The position numbers and the translations under genes were made by a program. DNA of 64,000 nucleotides from Desulfosporosinus orientis DSM 765. Its GTDB lineage: Bacteria; Bacillota; Desulfitobacteriia; Desulfitobacteriales; Desulfitobacteriaceae. Below, one piece after another: positions 1 through 8,357 of this stretch. The stretch spans positions 3,460,001 to 3,524,000 of the forward strand of contig NC_016584.1 in NCBI RefSeq assembly GCF_000235605.1, read 5' to 3'. The notes beneath the pieces were generated by a model. That model saw only the letters and a list, made by a program, of their open reading frames with translations. It searched no databases and was not told the DNA's origin. Position 1 is the stretch's first letter; each line of letters opens with the position of its first letter.

Positions 1-240
1 ATCCAGCAAATTGACTTTTACCCTCCCCCACTCAAAGGGCATAAGACTCGTACTAATCGACACTTGATGCTTTACTTCTTCAGGCAGAAAATCTGAGACC
101 GTGTTTCCTTCTGAAACCTTGCCAATACGGGTGATGGCACCTGAATTAAATAAAATAGTTTCCCCTAACGAAGTTTTTCCTGCTCCACCATGCCCAACCA
201 AACAGACGTTGCGAAGATAATCCGTGTCATAGGTTTTCAA
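1..240 (-). CDS. Elongation factor G-like GTPase, N-terminal part (runs off the window)
   Basis: The first 80 codons of a translational-GTPase-like protein are visible; the rest lies beyond the left edge. Near the N terminus the sequence RNVCLVGHGGAGKTSL holds a P-loop (GHGGAGKT) and is followed by the EF-G-type stretch GAITRIGKV and a switch-region segment. The start is a TTG at 240, chosen because GGAGGG lies a few bases upstream and the protein then begins MKTYDTDYLRN. The GHGGAGKT form of the P-loop is typical of the FusA paralogue group often called EF-G-like protein, not of canonical FusA. The visible part cannot settle the exact subfamily. Confidence 0.85.
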   Translation of the reverse strand, partial: MKTYDTDYLRNVCLVGHGGAGKTSLGETILFNSGAITRIGKVSEGNTVSDFLPEEVKHQVSISTSLMPFEWGRVKVNLLD

Positions 241-269
241 GACGATCCCTCCTTGGTTTGTTATTTAAG

Positions 270-289
270 AAAAAGGACACATCCTTTTT
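270..289 (-). terminator. Probable rho-independent terminator downstream of iadA
   Basis: An 8-bp stem, AAAAAGGA/TCCTTTTT with a four-base loop, ends in T residues on the minus strand. It lies between the iadA stop and the EF-G-like start, so it may end the iadA transcript or act in the leader of the next gene. Confidence 0.5.
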
Positions 290-384
290 ACTTGCAACAG
301 TTTACCGGAGATAAAAATGTCTAGAGCCTAGATTAGTATTAATTTTATGGATAAGAGTGGGTCAAGTATTCTCAAGATCAGCAA

Positions 385-1548
385 TTAATTCTTTTTTTCG
401 TAGGTCCCCCAGACCAGCGGCTGTTTATTGCGCAGCATACATTTCCCCATTGCCCAGACAGAATCAACCTCTAAATCTCCGTCAAGAGCTACCAGATCTG
501 CATCATAACCCACGCGAATCATGCCTTTATTATGAAGACGAAGAACATTAGCCACATTAGCAGTGATGGTCCGTAAAGCTGCTTCCAGCGGGACGCCCTC
601 CACAACGGCTCTGCGCACATCCCGCCACAAAACTTCTACGGAACCGACTCCCATGCCAATAAGCACGCCGGCTTCATTGTACTGGGGCATGCTCCCATTC
701 CCATCGGAGGTTACGGTCACCCGGTCATTAAGGAGCTGCCGTTGATTGAGCATTTTCAAGACAGCAGGTACCTGCAGGTCTTCCGGAAAATCGTCACACC
801 CTGCAGTGAGATCGATATGTCCTCCTGCTAAGAGGAATTTAATACCCTGATCAATTAAAGTGTGAGTCCGGTTAATATGAGTGGGTACAAATTGAGTAAT
901 GGGTATTTCCGTTTGCTCAAGTATCTGCCAAATGGGTTCTAAACCCCGTTTTCCCTCTCCCAGGTGAAGATGAACAATTCCGGCCTTGCCGCCCAGCATA
1001 CCCCCAACCCGAGCAGCGGCTGCCAAATGTTCCAGTTCACTGATTTGCGGTTGAGCAGAGCGATGATCTGAAATCGCAATTTCGCCTGCTCCAACAATCT
1101 TGGAAATTAGTATTAAATCCTCCTCTAAATTATCTAAAAGTGTTCTGGTAGGCACTTGGTAAGCACCGCTGTAAATAAAGGTACTTACTCCTTCCCCTTG
1201 AAGGGCATTGGCTTTAACCAACAGAGCTGCCATAGAGCGTGAAACAGAATCTGTGCCCAAACAGCCCACCACTGTTGTCGTTCCTGCCTTAGTCAATTGA
1301 GTAAGCTGAAGTTCCGGAGTACGTGAAGCCGGACCGGCTTCTCCTCCCCCGCCGCAGATATGGACATGGGCATCGATAAAGCCTGGGACTAATGTCTTCC
1401 CTTGAAGATCAACCACTTCCCCTTCTGCGTAATCCGGTAGTTTCAGGTCTTTACCGATGGCTGCAATGCTCTTACCTACCATTAATACATCAAAGTTTTC
1501 GTTATATTCGGGGCAATATAGTTTTGTATTTTTTAGAAGTTGCCACAT
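385..1548 (-). CDS. iadA: Isoaspartyl dipeptidase (beta-aspartyl-peptidase)
   Basis: This is a cytoplasmic amidohydrolase-fold zinc enzyme that splits isoaspartyl (beta-linked) dipeptides left by protein ageing. The 387 residues match the family length of about 390. Visible marks are the FIDAHVHICGG metal motif (H61, H63), HLHLGEGKRG in the middle, VPTHINRT and the late TSDGNGSMPQYN carrying the catalytic aspartate. RBS AGGAG lies about 10 nt before the ATG. It is transcribed away from the divergent spoVB-like gene and stands alone. A related dihydroorotase-like amidohydrolase is the only alternative, but the GGGGE loop after HVH favours IadA. Confidence 0.92.
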   Translation of the reverse strand: MWQLLKNTKLYCPEYNENFDVLMVGKSIAAIGKDLKLPDYAEGEVVDLQGKTLVPGFIDAHVHICGGGGEAGPASRTPELQLTQLTKAGTTTVVGCLGTDSVSRSMAALLVKANALQGEGVSTFIYSGAYQVPTRTLLDNLEEDLILISKIVGAGEIAISDHRSAQPQISELEHLAAAARVGGMLGGKAGIVHLHLGEGKRGLEPIWQILEQTEIPITQFVPTHINRTHTLIDQGIKFLLAGGHIDLTAGCDDFPEDLQVPAVLKMLNQRQLLNDRVTVTSDGNGSMPQYNEAGVLIGMGVGSVEVLWRDVRRAVVEGVPLEAALRTITANVANVLRLHNKGMIRVGYDADLVALDGDLEVDSVWAMGKCMLRNKQPLVWGTYEKKN

Positions 1549-1732
1549 AGGGTATCCTCTCCTCTCAAAAGGTATAATGCCCCACTGCTGGTTTTATATT
1601 CCACATTTTAAATATTTCTCTACTCCAAGATAAAATCCTGTCGTTCTTCCTCCTCGTTTGAAAATTTCCTAAGCATTTCTTTTTTTCCCCAAGCATATGT
1701 TTTAGATAAAAACTCAGATGACGGAGGCTTAC

Positions 1733-3277
1733 ATGTCGAAAAGGACGTTTGTCTACGGTGCTGCCATATTGTTAGGAGCCAATTTATTAAACCGTCTGCT
1801 GGGCTTCGCCTACCAATATTTAATCATGATCAATATTGGCGGGGAAGCCTATGGTTTGTTTAACATGGTTTTTCCTATCTACATGCTGGCCCTGGTTTTT
1901 ACTACAGCAGGAATCCCCCTGGCCATTGCCAAAATGGTCTCCGAGGAAGTATCCCTAGGTCGGGTTGCCAACGCCCGGGCCATCTTTCGCTTGGCATTCT
2001 GGCTTCTCAGTATTTCCGGAGCAATCGTATCCTTGAGTCTGTATTTTCTCTCCCCTTACATAGCAGAGAGGATTTTTCCCGACCCCAGAGTACTTAATGT
2101 CTTCCTCATCTGTACACCCGCTATTTTTATTGTTTCTGTTTCCTCAGTTTTTCGGGGATATTTCCAAGGTTTACAGAACATGGTTCCCACGGCTATCAGC
2201 CAGATTTGTGAACAAATTATCCGGGTAGCTGTAGGATATACAGCGGCCCTCCGCCTTCTCCGGCATGGTGTAGAATGGGCTGCAGCAGGATTAGCCTTAG
2301 GCATGTTAGCCGGAGAATTAATCGGTCTGATCGTCATTATGATTCAATATCTCAGATCCCGGCCCCAAACCCTTCGAGAGAGCAGCAGCAAAACCTATTC
2401 CACCGAACAGATATTAAGCAGACTCTGGCACTTGGCTTCTCCCGTCACCTTGGGCAGACTCTTAGCCACAGGTCTGTCATCCCTGGATGCTATTATCATC
2501 CCCTCACGCCTCCAAGTTGCCGGCTATACAGCCCGAGAAGCCGTTACCTTATTTGGAGAGCTGGGTGGCTCGGCCTTCACCTTACTCACCTTTCCCAGCG
2601 TCTTTACCTTCGCCTTAGCTACATCACTGGTCCCTGCCATATCCGAAGCTGCAGTCAAACGACAGTTAAATGTTGTCCGAGCCCGCAGCGCCGAAGCCAT
2701 CCGTTTAACCATTCTCCTCGGAATTCCTTGCCTTATTATCTTGTTTTATTTTGCCCGGCCGTTAACAGCCTTTTTTAAGAGTTCAGAGATTGCACCTATC
2801 TTACGGATTTTAGCCCTAGGGGGAATCTTCTCCTATATACAACAAACCACAACGGGAATCTTGCAAGGACTGGGAAAAGTTCATCTTCCCGTCATTCATT
2901 CCATCATTGCGGCTCTCATTCGTATCCCTGCTTTATTTTATCTGACGGCACTGCCTCATTGGGGGCTGCGCGGAACAGCCTGGACTTTCGCCCTAGGGTA
3001 TGTGGTTATGGCCATTCTGAATCTCCTGGCCATTTCCAGGTATAGCGGCATGCCTTTGGACCTGCAGAGATTTGTTCTCCAGCCGGCATCCGGGGGAATA
3101 GGAATGCTGCTGGTCTTTCAATTTCTGGATCCACTTTTGAGAAACTTTGCTCTGGGCTATCCCATTGAATTCTTAGCAGGAGCAGCCGTTTATGGGACAA
3201 TTTTATTAATTAATGGCGGTGTAACTTTTAACGACTTAAAACGACTACCCTGGATTGGCAAATTTCTCCCCCTCTAA
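1733..3277 (+). CDS. spoVB: SpoVB-like polysaccharide flippase (MOP/MATE superfamily)
   Basis: This is a 514-residue integral membrane protein of the MviN/SpoVB/Wzx flippase superfamily, with about 14 hydrophobic segments. The family moves lipid-linked oligosaccharides such as peptidoglycan precursors; SpoVB acts in spore cortex synthesis. The conserved N-terminal stretch NRLLGFAYQ and the motif AGIPLAIAKMVSEE are visible. The start at 1733 is preferred over an in-frame ATG at 1718 because GGAGG sits 5 nt upstream (1723-1727) and the protein then begins MSKRTFVYGAA. Sporulation genes elsewhere in the window fit SpoVB, but YtgP/MurJ-type paralogues cannot be excluded. Confidence 0.82.
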   Translation: MSKRTFVYGAAILLGANLLNRLLGFAYQYLIMINIGGEAYGLFNMVFPIYMLALVFTTAGIPLAIAKMVSEEVSLGRVANARAIFRLAFWLLSISGAIVSLSLYFLSPYIAERIFPDPRVLNVFLICTPAIFIVSVSSVFRGYFQGLQNMVPTAISQICEQIIRVAVGYTAALRLLRHGVEWAAAGLALGMLAGELIGLIVIMIQYLRSRPQTLRESSSKTYSTEQILSRLWHLASPVTLGRLLATGLSSLDAIIIPSRLQVAGYTAREAVTLFGELGGSAFTLLTFPSVFTFALATSLVPAISEAAVKRQLNVVRARSAEAIRLTILLGIPCLIILFYFARPLTAFFKSSEIAPILRILALGGIFSYIQQTTTGILQGLGKVHLPVIHSIIAALIRIPALFYLTALPHWGLRGTAWTFALGYVVMAILNLLAISRYSGMPLDLQRFVLQPASGGIGMLLVFQFLDPLLRNFALGYPIEFLAGAAVYGTILLINGGVTFNDLKRLPWIGKFLPL

Positions 3278-3278
3278 A

Positions 3279-3533
3279 TCATCTCCAGAACTTGCGAATT
3301 TGCTCTCCCCATTGCCAATAAGATAAGCCAAGGGTCAGTAACATTACAAACAAGGCTAAAATCTTGTAAATTATAAATACTTTAATAACCGTCAAAAAAA
3401 CCATGACTAACCCAAAAAGTGCCGGAATTAGCAATAGTTTATATTTCGCGTTAGAATTACTGCTTCTAAATCCGGGATAAGTAAAAATGACGGCAAATAA
3501 AATGAAATAAAATAAGAACGTACCAATAATCAT
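3279..3533 (-). CDS. Small hydrophobic membrane protein, unknown function
   Basis: This 84-residue protein has three predicted membrane segments: residues 3-19, about 30-50 and 54-72. It ends in the charged tail WGEQIRKFWR. GGAGG lies 12 nt before the ATG. It converges on the spoVB-like gene with a single base between the two stop codons, so no room is left for a private terminator. I recognise no family; the composition alone supports a membrane location. Confidence 0.6.
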   Translation of the reverse strand: MIIGTFLFYFILFAVIFTYPGFRSSNSNAKYKLLLIPALFGLVMVFLTVIKVFIIYKILALFVMLLTLGLSYWQWGEQIRKFWR

Positions 3534-3660
3534 TATGTATGGTTTCCTCCATTAGTAAAAAAGCATTATTCAACCATTATTTATATACTATAAACCTTAT
3601 TGTATCCGTAAATACTACTTGTGTAATCAGATAGATAAAATTGAGAGGAGAGGTGTATAT

Positions 3661-3888
3661 ATGAGTCGTCGCAACAAAAGCAACAGCGGGATTTTACCTG
3701 ATGCTGTCTTGGATCAATTTAAATGGGAAGTCGCTGAGGAATTAGGCTTAAGTTCAAAAATTAAAAGCCAAGGCTGGGAGAATATGACTTCCCGGGAATG
3801 CGGTCATGTGGGTGGCCGAATTGGCGGAAGCATGGTTAAAACCATGATTCGCCGAGCTAAAGAATCTCTGAATGACCCTTCAATATAA
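3661..3888 (+). CDS. Small acid-soluble spore protein, alpha/beta type
   Basis: This is a 75-residue DNA-binding protein that coats and protects the chromosome in dormant spores. The two SASP signature regions are present: LDQFKWEVAEELGL, which in the family contains the germination protease site around the Glu residues, and GGRIGGSMVKTMI. An earlier in-frame start at 3619 is rejected, because the RBS GGAGAGGTG lies just before the ATG at 3661. It is monocistronic, with a terminator right behind. Expression from a late forespore promoter is expected from the family, but I do not see a convincing sigma-G box. Confidence 0.9.
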   Translation: MSRRNKSNSGILPDAVLDQFKWEVAEELGLSSKIKSQGWENMTSRECGHVGGRIGGSMVKTMIRRAKESLNDPSI

Positions 3889-3897
3889 TCTTAGAAA

Positions 3898-3936
3898 AAG
3901 GAGTACAGAATATTATCCTTCTGTACTCCTTTATTA
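3898..3936. terminator. Bidirectional terminator between SASP gene and surE
   Basis: A 13-bp perfect stem (AAGGAGTACAGAA with its complement) has an 8-nt loop and a T-rich tail on both strands. It sits between two convergent genes. Confidence 0.85.
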
Positions 3937-3950
3937 TATCCCATTACCCT

Positions 3951-4712
3951 TTAAACTGTATGCTTTTGAAAAGTTTTTTTATAGTTCTCAATACGTTTAA
4001 AATCCGTTAAGTCGCTGTGCATTGGAGTAATAGAGATGTAATTTTCCTGAATGGCTCTGAGATCCGTATCCTCATCCAGATCTTTACTTAAATTGCCGCA
4101 TTGCCAATAATAAACTCTGCCCCTGGGATTAACCCGCCGCTCAAAAACATTATCGTAAACAGCTCGGCCAAGTCTTGTCACTTTAATACCCGACCAGCTT
4201 TCTCTCGGATTGCCCGGAAAGTTAATATTTAATAATCCCGTTTGATGGCCTTGGACAATATGATCTAAACTTTCGGCTAAATACTCTGCTGAAGGCTCAA
4301 AGTTCACAAATTCATAACTGGCCACAGAAACGGCTAAAGCAGGAATACCCAGGATCACACCTTCCATAGCAGCGGAAACTGTGCCTGAATAAAAAACGTC
4401 CGTCCCTAAGTTAGAGCCTTGATTAATTCCCGAAACAACCAAATCCGGTTTGGGAACCAATTCTCCTTGAACCGCCAGCTTAACACAGTCGGAAGGGGTG
4501 CCGCTGACAGCATACCCTTTTTCCTCGCCATCCAGCTGGTATTCGCTAAAAAACAAAGGATGAAATAAGGTTATGGAGTGACCTGTAGCTGAACGCTGAC
4601 TATCCGGTGCAACAATGCTGATCTTATGCGTTGTCTTAGCTCGAAGAGTCCGATATAAGGTCTGTATTCCCGCTGCCTGATAGCCATCATCGTTTGTCAG
4701 TAAAATATGCAA
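3951..4712 (-). CDS. surE: 5'-nucleotidase SurE
   Basis: SurE is a metal-dependent nucleoside monophosphate phosphatase of the cytoplasm. The 253 residues include the N-terminal ILLTNDDGY metal site (paired Asp), VSGTPSDCVKLAV and GINQGSNLGTDVFYSGT with the conserved Asn and Ser. The start is TTG, with GGGGG 7 nt upstream. It is the last gene of the queD-to-surE operon, 14 nt after the YpmA-like gene. That position suggests co-transcription with nucleotide-consuming preQ0 synthesis, although a functional link is only inference. Confidence 0.95.
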   Translation of the reverse strand: MHILLTNDDGYQAAGIQTLYRTLRAKTTHKISIVAPDSQRSATGHSITLFHPLFFSEYQLDGEEKGYAVSGTPSDCVKLAVQGELVPKPDLVVSGINQGSNLGTDVFYSGTVSAAMEGVILGIPALAVSVASYEFVNFEPSAEYLAESLDHIVQGHQTGLLNINFPGNPRESWSGIKVTRLGRAVYDNVFERRVNPRGRVYYWQCGNLSKDLDEDTDLRAIQENYISITPMHSDLTDFKRIENYKKTFQKHTV

Positions 4713-4726
4713 GACAATTCCCCCGA

Positions 4727-4918
4727 TTATTCTACTTCGTAGACAGAAATTACCATCTTATCCTCTTTCTTAGTCAGGCCAAACATCAGCCGATATTCTT
4801 TTAAATTTTTATTTAAAAAATCAACCACTTTATACAGTTCACCATTGATACTCACCCGTTGTGATGCAATCAGTTCGATTTTTCCTGGCCGATCAGACGG
4901 GTTTATATTATCATTCAC
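4727..4918 (-). CDS. YpmA-like small protein (DUF4264)
   Basis: This 63-residue soluble protein contains VDFLNKNLKEYRLMFGL followed by KMVISVYEVE, the pattern of Bacillus YpmA. The function of that family is unknown. The start is GTG with GAGGT 8 nt upstream. It lies 17 nt after folE and 14 nt before surE, clearly inside the operon. The family assignment is from memory of the YpmA pattern and is moderately sure. Confidence 0.72.
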   Translation of the reverse strand: MNDNINPSDRPGKIELIASQRVSINGELYKVVDFLNKNLKEYRLMFGLTKKEDKMVISVYEVE

Positions 4919-4935
4919 CCAAAATTACCTCTTTC

Positions 4936-5508
4936 TTAGCGTCTGTGTCCCTGAATTAATGAAAATGCTTCCGAGCGTGTAATAGGATTTGTTTTAAAGA
5001 TTCCTCGTACTGCCGAAGTCAAGGTTTGTGATCCCGCCTTTTTAACACCACGCATAGTCATACACATATGCTCCGCTTCAATTACCACCAAAACCCCTAA
5101 GGGCGAGAGCTTGGCAACTATGGCATCGGCAATCTCCGAGGTTAATCGCTCCTGCAATTGGGGTCTACGGGCAAACCCTTCCACGACACGGGCGAATTTC
5201 GATAAGCCGGTGATCTTTCCTTTTCTGGGAATATAAGCAACATGGGCCTTCCCGTAAAAGGGAACCAAATGATGCTCACACATGGAGTATACCGGGATAT
5301 CTTTAACAATCACCATTTCTTCATGTTCTTCAGAGAACTGAACATTCAGATGCTCACTGGGATCCTCATGCAAACCGTTAAAAACTTCGGCATACATTCG
5401 TGCCACGCGTTTTGGAGTATCCACTAAACCTTCACGGTCTGGGTCTTCTCCTATGGCTTCTAACATCATGTATACAGCTTGTTCAATCTTTTCTAAATCC
5501 ATCCCCAT
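4936..5508 (-). CDS. folE: GTP cyclohydrolase I (FolE1)
   Basis: FolE converts GTP to dihydroneopterin triphosphate, the shared first step of folate and of preQ0/queuosine synthesis. The 190 residues carry zinc ligands in CEHH (C77, H80) and HMCMTMRG (C149), plus the catalytic-region sequence [20 protein letters not shown] lies 8 nt before the ATG. Its place between queE and ypmA makes the operon self-sufficient from GTP to preQ0. The zinc ligands show that it is the type IA, not the zinc-independent FolE2, enzyme. Confidence 0.96.
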   Translation of the reverse strand: MGMDLEKIEQAVYMMLEAIGEDPDREGLVDTPKRVARMYAEVFNGLHEDPSEHLNVQFSEEHEEMVIVKDIPVYSMCEHHLVPFYGKAHVAYIPRKGKITGLSKFARVVEGFARRPQLQERLTSEIADAIVAKLSPLGVLVVIEAEHMCMTMRGVKKAGSQTLTSAVRGIFKTNPITRSEAFSLIQGHRR

Positions 5509-5545
5509 ATTTCTTTCTCCTTTACTTAGTGGTCAGTTATTTTAT

Positions 5546-6277
5546 TTATAATTGTCCCATGAAAACATGGGTTTGAGGAATGACTCGTACCATCGATAGT
5601 TCTCTTAGCAAAAAGCTCTGCCACTGGATAAGCTGCAGCGATTTAGGCGCCTTGATAACTCCAGTGGGGGTAACCGGCTGCAGAATTGTCTGGATCGAAG
5701 GGTCAACTCTCAATATTAAATCCCGAACATTCTGAAGTTGATCAATACTCGTATCCTCATTAACAACAATTTTGACAAAGACCTCTTTGTGCAGGCTATG
5801 ACGTAAAAAGGTTTCATGAACATTCCAAAAAGTCTGATTAGCAAAAGGCAACTTTATATCCATACTAATTATATCAACCCAAGGCAAAATTTCCAGCAGC
5901 TGTTCAGGTAAGGTTCCATTGGTCTCCAAATAAATCTTAATATTTTTATCCTTTAATAAAGGTAACAGATATGCCAAATCTTTGCTCCAGAGCAAGGGCT
6001 CCCCGCCGGTAATACTTAATGAGTGATGAATCGAGAAATCATAAGACCGCAACATCTCTGAAAGAGAATCCAAAGGGATGGGATTTTTCTTTCTCTCAAA
6101 AGCCCCCGAACCCGGGTCTGTCTCCATCCTCATATACTGGGATAAGGCGGTAGGCGTATCACAATAAGGGCATCTTAAATTACACTTGGGCAAGCGCAGG
6201 AAAATTTGCCGGACTCCCACATAGGGACCTTCCCCTTGAATGGATGAAAAGATTTCTGTAACAGGAAGTTGAGGCAT
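5546..6277 (-). CDS. queE: 7-carboxy-7-deazaguanine synthase (radical SAM)
   Basis: QueE rearranges 6-carboxytetrahydropterin into 7-carboxy-7-deazaguanine. The cluster motif is CNLRCPYC (CX3CX2C, C32/C36/C39 in the 243-residue form), preceded by the family signature SSIQGEGPYVG and followed by ITGGEPLLW, the GGEP SAM-binding motif. I place the start at the ATG at 6277, where it shares one base with the DUF366 stop (TGATG) and has GAGGGG 7 nt upstream. A TTG two codons earlier is less likely. The overlap implies translational coupling with the DUF366 gene. Confidence 0.95.
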   Translation of the reverse strand: MPQLPVTEIFSSIQGEGPYVGVRQIFLRLPKCNLRCPYCDTPTALSQYMRMETDPGSGAFERKKNPIPLDSLSEMLRSYDFSIHHSLSITGGEPLLWSKDLAYLLPLLKDKNIKIYLETNGTLPEQLLEILPWVDIISMDIKLPFANQTFWNVHETFLRHSLHKEVFVKIVVNEDTSIDQLQNVRDLILRVDPSIQTILQPVTPTGVIKAPKSLQLIQWQSFLLRELSMVRVIPQTHVFMGQL

Positions 6278-6834
6278 CAGCAAACCCCTCGCACTTTACA
6301 GCGGGCCAGGCGAATGGATTGGACCTCGGTACAGTACCGTTGGGCAACTCGCTCCCCAAATGCCAAGACATCCTCAATGCCAAGGTTTTTTAAACCCACT
6401 GTGGGAATGGGAGTATTGGCATTGGAAACATTAAGCCCGCAGTGAATCATACTGGAAACCGGCGAAAGAGTAGCAATGCTGACAGAGAGCTTATTCTTAT
6501 CTTCATAAAGATCATCCCCGCTCCTCATCAGAGTCTTGACCCCCTGCCCTTCAAGCACCTCTTTAATGGTAGCCATCAGCAAGCGCTGTCGGATAACCGT
6601 CTTTTCCAGATCCATTTCAAAGTGTTCAACAATAAAATGCAGCATATCTTCACTATAAATCCAGTCCTTGGCTAAGACATCCTCCAGATCCACCATTTCA
6701 TTTTGTTCCACCCGGCAGGAACCGCGGAAAACCACGATGCTTTCCCCTTTGAGGCCAAAGTTTTTATACGTAAACAAGGATTGAAGCTGACTGCCGTCAT
6801 AATTAAGGGGTTTATGCTCAATAAAATAGTTCAT
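6277..6834 (-). CDS. DUF366 family protein inside the preQ0 operon
   Basis: This 185-residue protein of unknown function begins MNYFIEHKPLNYDGSQ. It holds short conserved-looking pieces such as VVFRGSCRV and IHCGLNVSN, and ends in a Cys-containing tail. From memory it resembles the DUF366 family of archaea and Clostridia. It sits between queC (14 nt gap) and queE (one-base overlap), which strongly suggests a role in deazapurine synthesis or use. No catalytic motif that I know is visible. RBS GAGAGG lies upstream of the ATG. Confidence 0.65.
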   Translation of the reverse strand: MNYFIEHKPLNYDGSQLQSLFTYKNFGLKGESIVVFRGSCRVEQNEMVDLEDVLAKDWIYSEDMLHFIVEHFEMDLEKTVIRQRLLMATIKEVLEGQGVKTLMRSGDDLYEDKNKLSVSIATLSPVSSMIHCGLNVSNANTPIPTVGLKNLGIEDVLAFGERVAQRYCTEVQSIRLARCKVRGVC

Positions 6835-6848
6835 TCATCGTTCCTCTC

Positions 6849-7541
6849 TTAAGCACCAAATAATTCTTGAACAAGATCCTGAGCCTGATTATTCAGCAAG
6901 GCTCGTTTTAAACGCTGGCAGCTTTCACACTGCCCGCAGACTCTTTCTCCGCTTTCATAACAGCTCCAGATATACTGCCAGGGCACCTGCAGGCGCAGCC
7001 CTTCACTGACAATTTCTTTTTTTGTGTAGACAGATGTGGGGCTGACCACAGTCACTTTATTTTGCGTGGAAAAGCTCAAGGAACGATTCATGGCCTCCAT
7101 GAATTCCAGAGAATTGTCCGGGAAGGTTGCTGCTTCTTCCCTGTTGAAGCCTGTGATTAAAACGGGAGCATCTCCCATATTTTCAGCGAAAACAGCACCA
7201 ATATTCAGAAACAGGCCATTGCGGTTAGGCACCCAGACCTGACGAGCGCTAGCCAAAGCCTGCCCCTGGAGGTCGTCGAGCTTGCTGTAGTCCACCAAGG
7301 GCAGATCTTCAGAACGATTAACCAAGGCAGAACGGGTCTGTTCCTGGAGAAAGGGAATGGGAACAACCCGGTGAGCCAGCTGGTAATGCTCGGCAATTTT
7401 TTGGGCTGCGGAAATTTCCTGGATCCTGGCCCTTTGCCCGTAATCAAAGGTAAGAGCTAAGTCCAGCCTATTCTTTTCTAAATAGAGTGCTAAAGCTACC
7501 GTTGAGTCTAAGCCGCCTGACAGCAAAACAATTCCAGCCAT
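6849..7541 (-). CDS. queC: 7-cyano-7-deazaguanine (preQ0) synthase
   Basis: QueC is an ATP-dependent enzyme turning 7-carboxy-7-deazaguanine and ammonia into preQ0. The 230-residue protein starts MAGIVLLSGGLDSTVAL, the PP-loop SGGLDS pyrophosphatase motif. It ends with a zinc site of four cysteines in CYESGERVCGQCESC. Its RBS AGGAGG lies in the last codons of queD, three bases before the queD stop, so the two are coupled. Confidence 0.96.
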   Translation of the reverse strand: MAGIVLLSGGLDSTVALALYLEKNRLDLALTFDYGQRARIQEISAAQKIAEHYQLAHRVVPIPFLQEQTRSALVNRSEDLPLVDYSKLDDLQGQALASARQVWVPNRNGLFLNIGAVFAENMGDAPVLITGFNREEAATFPDNSLEFMEAMNRSLSFSTQNKVTVVSPTSVYTKKEIVSEGLRLQVPWQYIWSCYESGERVCGQCESCQRLKRALLNNQAQDLVQELFGA

Positions 7542-7544
7542 TGC

Positions 7545-7922
7545 TTAATCCTCCTTAAAGATAGCCCACGTATCAGGAGATTCGTAGACTTTAACCCACG
7601 CCAGGTTATTATCATTAAGCCTTAAATCTCTTTTAAATTCTAAGAACAGAAAACGAGCCAGGTTCTCAGCCGTAGGATTGATCCCTTGGGGCCCAAAGTG
7701 GGTCAGATCATTTATTAAGCTGTGATCCAGAGATTTAAGAGTTTTGCGTATGGTTTGCTTAACGTCTTTAAAATCGATGAGCATCCCTAAGGAATCCAAC
7801 TGATTTCCTGAGATGCACACTTCAACATCCCAGCGATGACCATGCAATTTGGCACAATCGCCGTCATAGCCACGAATAAAATGAGCCGCATCAAAATGCG
7901 CTCGCACACATACCTGAAACAT
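7545..7922 (-). CDS. queD: 6-carboxytetrahydropterin synthase
   Basis: QueD converts dihydroneopterin triphosphate to 6-carboxytetrahydropterin. The 125-residue protein has the zinc histidines in AHFDAAH (H14) and LHGHRW (H28, H30) and the catalytic Cys in GDCAKLHGH. The start at 7922 is chosen over a TTG at 7943, because AAGGAG lies 6 nt before this ATG. It is the first gene of the que operon. I looked for a preQ1 riboswitch in its leader and found none that matches. Confidence 0.95.
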   Translation of the reverse strand: MFQVCVRAHFDAAHFIRGYDGDCAKLHGHRWDVEVCISGNQLDSLGMLIDFKDVKQTIRKTLKSLDHSLINDLTHFGPQGINPTAENLARFLFLEFKRDLRLNDNNLAWVKVYESPDTWAIFKED

Positions 7923-8037
7923 TTTGCGCTCCTTATTAGACAAATTACATAATATTTTACCACTATTATTAGCAAAAGAAAATGAAATATCAAAAAATCC
8001 CTTTAAAGTTCATTGTATACTTTTATTTTTTATTAAA

Positions 8038-8265
8038 GCTTATCGCAAACGGTGGCTTGAGCATATATCCTATTGGTAATAAGACTATTCTCTATATGCT
8101 CTCTATCTGCCTGGAAATCTAAATAACCGCTTAGCCGGCGATGCTGTTGAAATCTTATAAGAGCTCTTCATCAAGAAAACTTATGAAGAAGAAAGGAAGA
8201 AAAATAATGAGGTTAAGAAACACTGTTTTACATTACCTAGCATTTTTCCCTATCTGGATATAACA
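8038..8265 (+). pseudogene. Remnant of an unidentified protein gene
   Basis: One plus-strand frame reads like protein but is broken by in-frame stops at about 8074-8079 and 8155. Between them come YALYLPGNLNNRLAGDAVEI and then FIKKTYEEERKK. There is no start codon or RBS. I do not recognise the parent family; a degraded mobile-element or metabolic gene are both possible. The protein-like composition across two stops is the only support. Confidence 0.3.
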
Positions 8266-8266
8266 A

Positions 8267-8310
8267 AACAAGCGTTCCCTTCCAATTAACAATGAAAGAG
8301 AATGCTTGTT
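8267..8310 (-). terminator. Terminator of the TPR gene
   Basis: A roughly 15-bp stem with G-U pairs (AACAAGCATTCTCTT with AAGGGAACGCTTGTT) is followed by TTGTT on the minus strand. It lies 48 nt after the stop of the TPR gene. Confidence 0.65.
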
Positions 8311-8357
8311 TATGCTCAATCCCATTAGATTTTTAAACCTGGTTTTACACACTTCCT

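Larger units (their letters stand above)
7923..8357. other. Intergenic region before queD, with a decayed reading frame
   Basis: These 435 bases hold the queD leader and promoter area (AT-rich, with TTGATA and TAATAA 16 bp apart on the minus strand as a weak promoter candidate), a decayed frame (8038-8265) and the terminator of the TPR gene (8267-8310). No intact gene is seen. Confidence 0.6.

Noticed and set aside
7923-8037. PreQ1 riboswitch in the queD leader
   Set aside because: A que operon often has one, but no preQ1-I or preQ1-II core sequence or pseudoknot could be found on the minus strand.
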